Below are positions 61,931 through 64,000 of a stretch of 64,000 nucleotides of DNA, in pieces (the stretch's first letter is position 1; every line of letters begins with the position of its first letter). Origin of the DNA: Gentiana macrophylla (Eukaryota > Streptophyta > Magnoliopsida > Gentianales > Gentianaceae); contig JAOBSW010000683.1 in the NCBI GenBank assembly GCA_026214975.1, positions 18,406 through 82,405 of the forward strand, read 5' to 3'. The position numbers and the translations under genes were made by a program. Under the pieces are notes generated by a model. The model had not been told where the DNA came from and did no database searches. It saw nothing but the letters and a program-made list of their open reading frames with translations.

Positions 61931-63310
61931 AAGGAAAGGAAATTGAAATACAAGATTCATTCCCTGATGAACAATTGTTTAGAATCGATACTCCTTCAAC
62001 CATGCAATTATTAAAGAATAGAATTCCTTCTAAGGAAATGTCACCCTGGTTTGGAGATATCGTTAATTACTTTACTTATGATTATATTCCGTCTCATTGG
62101 ACTTGCAATGAGAAAAAGAAATTCTTTACGACTTAAAATTTTATTCTTGGGAAGAACCTGGACCTTTTTCGTAAATGTTAGGATGGGATAATAAGAAAAT
62201 GTGTGCCTAATAATGAGATTTTAAGTATTTTGTCGCTTTGCCATGATCGTGAGGCGGGGAGGTCACCATGGAGGATGGAAAACCGCTTTTAAAGTTTTAC
62301 AATGTGGTTTTATTGGCCTACACTATATAGAGATGCATATAAATATCACGAAATCTTGTGAATCATGCCAAAAATGGGAAATATATCAAAAAAATGAAAT
62401 GCCTCTTCAACCGATCTTAGAGTGTGAATTGTTTGATGTTTGGGGTATAGATTTCATGGGACCTTTCCACTGTATCTTTTGGAAAAAGATTTATTCTTGT
62501 AATGGTAGATTATGTTTCAAAATGGGTAGGTTTGAAGCTCTTCCAGCTAATGATACCAAAGTTGTCATAAGATTCCTTAAAAGGAATATATTTACTAGGT
62601 ATGGCATTCGAGGGCTATCATTAGTGATGAGGTCACACTTTGTAATAGACCATTTACCAAGATAATCGAAAAATATGGTGTAACACATAAGTTAGGCACA
62701 CCCTATCATCCATGAGACCCGGTGAGGAGGTAGAAGTGTCTAATAGAGAAATTAAAAGAATTGTAGAAAAAGCAGTGGACTCAAATCAGTAAAAGCAAGC
62801 GGAGAAACTGGATGATGCATTATGGGCATACAAAAGCGACCTTTAAAACACCAATTGGTTGTTCCCCTACAAACTAGTTTTTGGTAAATCTTGTCATCTC
62901 CAGGTTGAATTAGAACACCGGGCCTTTTGGGCTATTAGATTTTGAATTTCGATCCTATGGTTGTCGGTGATCATAGATTACTTGATTAATGAGAACTAGA
63001 AGAGTTTCGTCTTGATGCTATGTAAGCGCTTTCGAATCTACAAGGAACGCACGAAATCTTTTCACGATAAGAGAATTTATAGTCGTGAGTTCCATGTAGG
63101 TGATCGAGTGTTATTTATACAATTCACGTTTAAAGTTATTTCGAGAAAAGCTTAAATCAAGATGTCTGAGTCCATTTAGAGTAACAAGGGTTTACAAATG
63201 CAGAGAATAACATTGAACTAAGCCGATGGAAATACAACATTTATAGCCAATGGCCCACAGGTGAAGCTTATTTGTGGAAGGTGAAGGATCTCATTGAAAA
63301 GGAAGTAATG
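61931..63310 (+). pseudogene. Element B integrase
   Basis: The N-terminal zinc-binding area is at about 62210-62390 ('HHGGWKTAFKVLQCGF', 'CESCQKWEIYQKNEMPLQPI'). The core follows with 'LECELFDVWGIDFMGPFHC' and 'FEALPANDTKVVIRFLKRN' (62243-62665). The C-terminal region continues in broken frames to about 63310 ('ADGNTTFIANGPQVKL'). The first catalytic Asp is visible; the second lies in a shifted frame near 62625. Confidence 0.8.
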
Positions 63311-64000
63311 TTCTTTGATCGATCCTCCATAAAACTAAAAGCGAGTTCATTTGAATCCAGTGCTATATTTCTTTACTTTACTTTTCGTGTTTTATATGTT
63401 TAAACTAGTTTAGTCTTTTCTTTGAATGACGTAAAAGAAGCTGGATGCCTTTTTAGATAGATTAGGAGTTTTTATTTTGCTTTTGAAGTTAGGCCTTGAT
63501 AAAGATGTCGCGTTTACAATAGAAACTTTAGTTTTTGAGAAAAACAAGCAATTATTGAGAGAATCAGTTGAAAGAAGTATGTAATGGAAAATCGAGAAGT
63601 TCGACAAAGAGAAGGGCAAAGTTTTAATGCGATCACGAGAATCTGTGGAAAAAGTGAGCATCTTGGGAAATGTGAGAAAGCACAACCAAATCTCGGGATG
63701 AGTGTTTGAATGTTGTTAAGAAGAGGAACGATTAGGTGGTTATCAAGAAAATCGATGGATGTCAAAGAGAAAATTCAACGCCTCATTTCTCAAGGTTAGG
63801 TTGATAGAGCGTTATATCGAACTCTGGAAGATTTAGAAATAGCGGAATTAGGACCCCTATAATTTTATATATATATATATAAAATTTTATATAACTTTTG
63901 AAAATTTTATATATAGGATCTTTATGAAATTATTTAAAGTTTTATAAAATTTTATAAAGGTTTTATTTAAAATTAGTAGAAGTATTATTAAGATTTTATT
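63311..64000 (+). other. Element B post-integrase region, AT-rich
   Basis: Matches element A 33860-33180 read in the opposite direction, ending in the 'tttataaaattttat' low-complexity stretch. No coding domain is recognised before the window ends. Confidence 0.6.

Larger units (their letters stand above)
55253..64000 (+). mobile_element. Element B: Athila-like Ty3/gypsy retrotransposon (3' end beyond window)
   Basis: 5' LTR 55253-57088, tRNA-Asp primer-binding site 57155-57172, then gag, protease, RT, RNase H and integrase in order on the plus strand. Protein words are nearly the same as in element A, so both belong to one family. The post-integrase region (63410-63860) matches element A 33860-33200. 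Any env-like ORFs and the 3' LTR would lie past 64000. Frames are broken many times. Confidence 0.9.

Overview
This is nuclear DNA from a flowering plant, most likely a eudicot. It is AT-rich, holds one split plant cell-wall gene, and is otherwise packed with plant-type transposable elements: Athila-like and other Ty3/gypsy, Ty1/copia, MULE, CACTA-like, SINE and a PIF/Harbinger-like MITE. No bacterial, organellar, rRNA or CRISPR signal was seen. The species cannot be named from the sequence alone.

Layout. 1.0-5.85 kb: decayed Ty3/gypsy pol remnant and an LTR-like 3' end. 6.84-6.99 kb: a SINE with an 8-bp target-site duplication. 7.57-22.84 kb: a five-exon TRICHOME BIREFRINGENCE-LIKE (TBL) gene whose first intron is about 13.9 kb. 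That intron is filled by an ~80-bp tandem array, a CACTA-like element, a ~120-bp imperfect hairpin, a copia pol remnant and a gag-only copia element with both LTRs. 23.5-25.1 kb: copia gag-protease fragment. 25.76-42.08 kb: an Athila-like retrotransposon (element A, minus strand) with both LTRs, PBS, PPT, gag, pol and two different env-like ORFs. 42.1-45.15 kb: MULE transposase pseudogene (minus). 46.58-50.46 kb: a non-autonomous gypsy-derived element whose pol is replaced by a beta-galactosidase 3' fragment and an unidentified ORF; one of its LTRs carries a MITE. 52.6-54.9 kb: inverted copies of another element end, one interrupted by a SINE with a perfect 11-bp TSD. 55.25-64.0 kb: a second Athila-like element of the same family (element B, plus strand), running off the window end.

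How the parts relate. The only host gene is TBL, predicted to be a Golgi polysaccharide O-acetyltransferase. Everything else is transposon sequence, mostly decayed. The TBL exons and the MULE carry 1-2-base frameshifts that mostly sit in homopolymer runs, and the two LTRs of element A differ by many small clustered indels. Some apparent pseudogenisation may therefore be residual long-read consensus error rather than biology.

The most unusual signal is a pair of ~12-bp near-palindromes (CGGACCGGTCCG or CGGATCGATCCG type). Their centres lie about 21 bp apart. The pair sits just upstream of the LTR TATA box in both Athila-like elements and recurs, less perfectly, upstream of each env-like ORF of element A.
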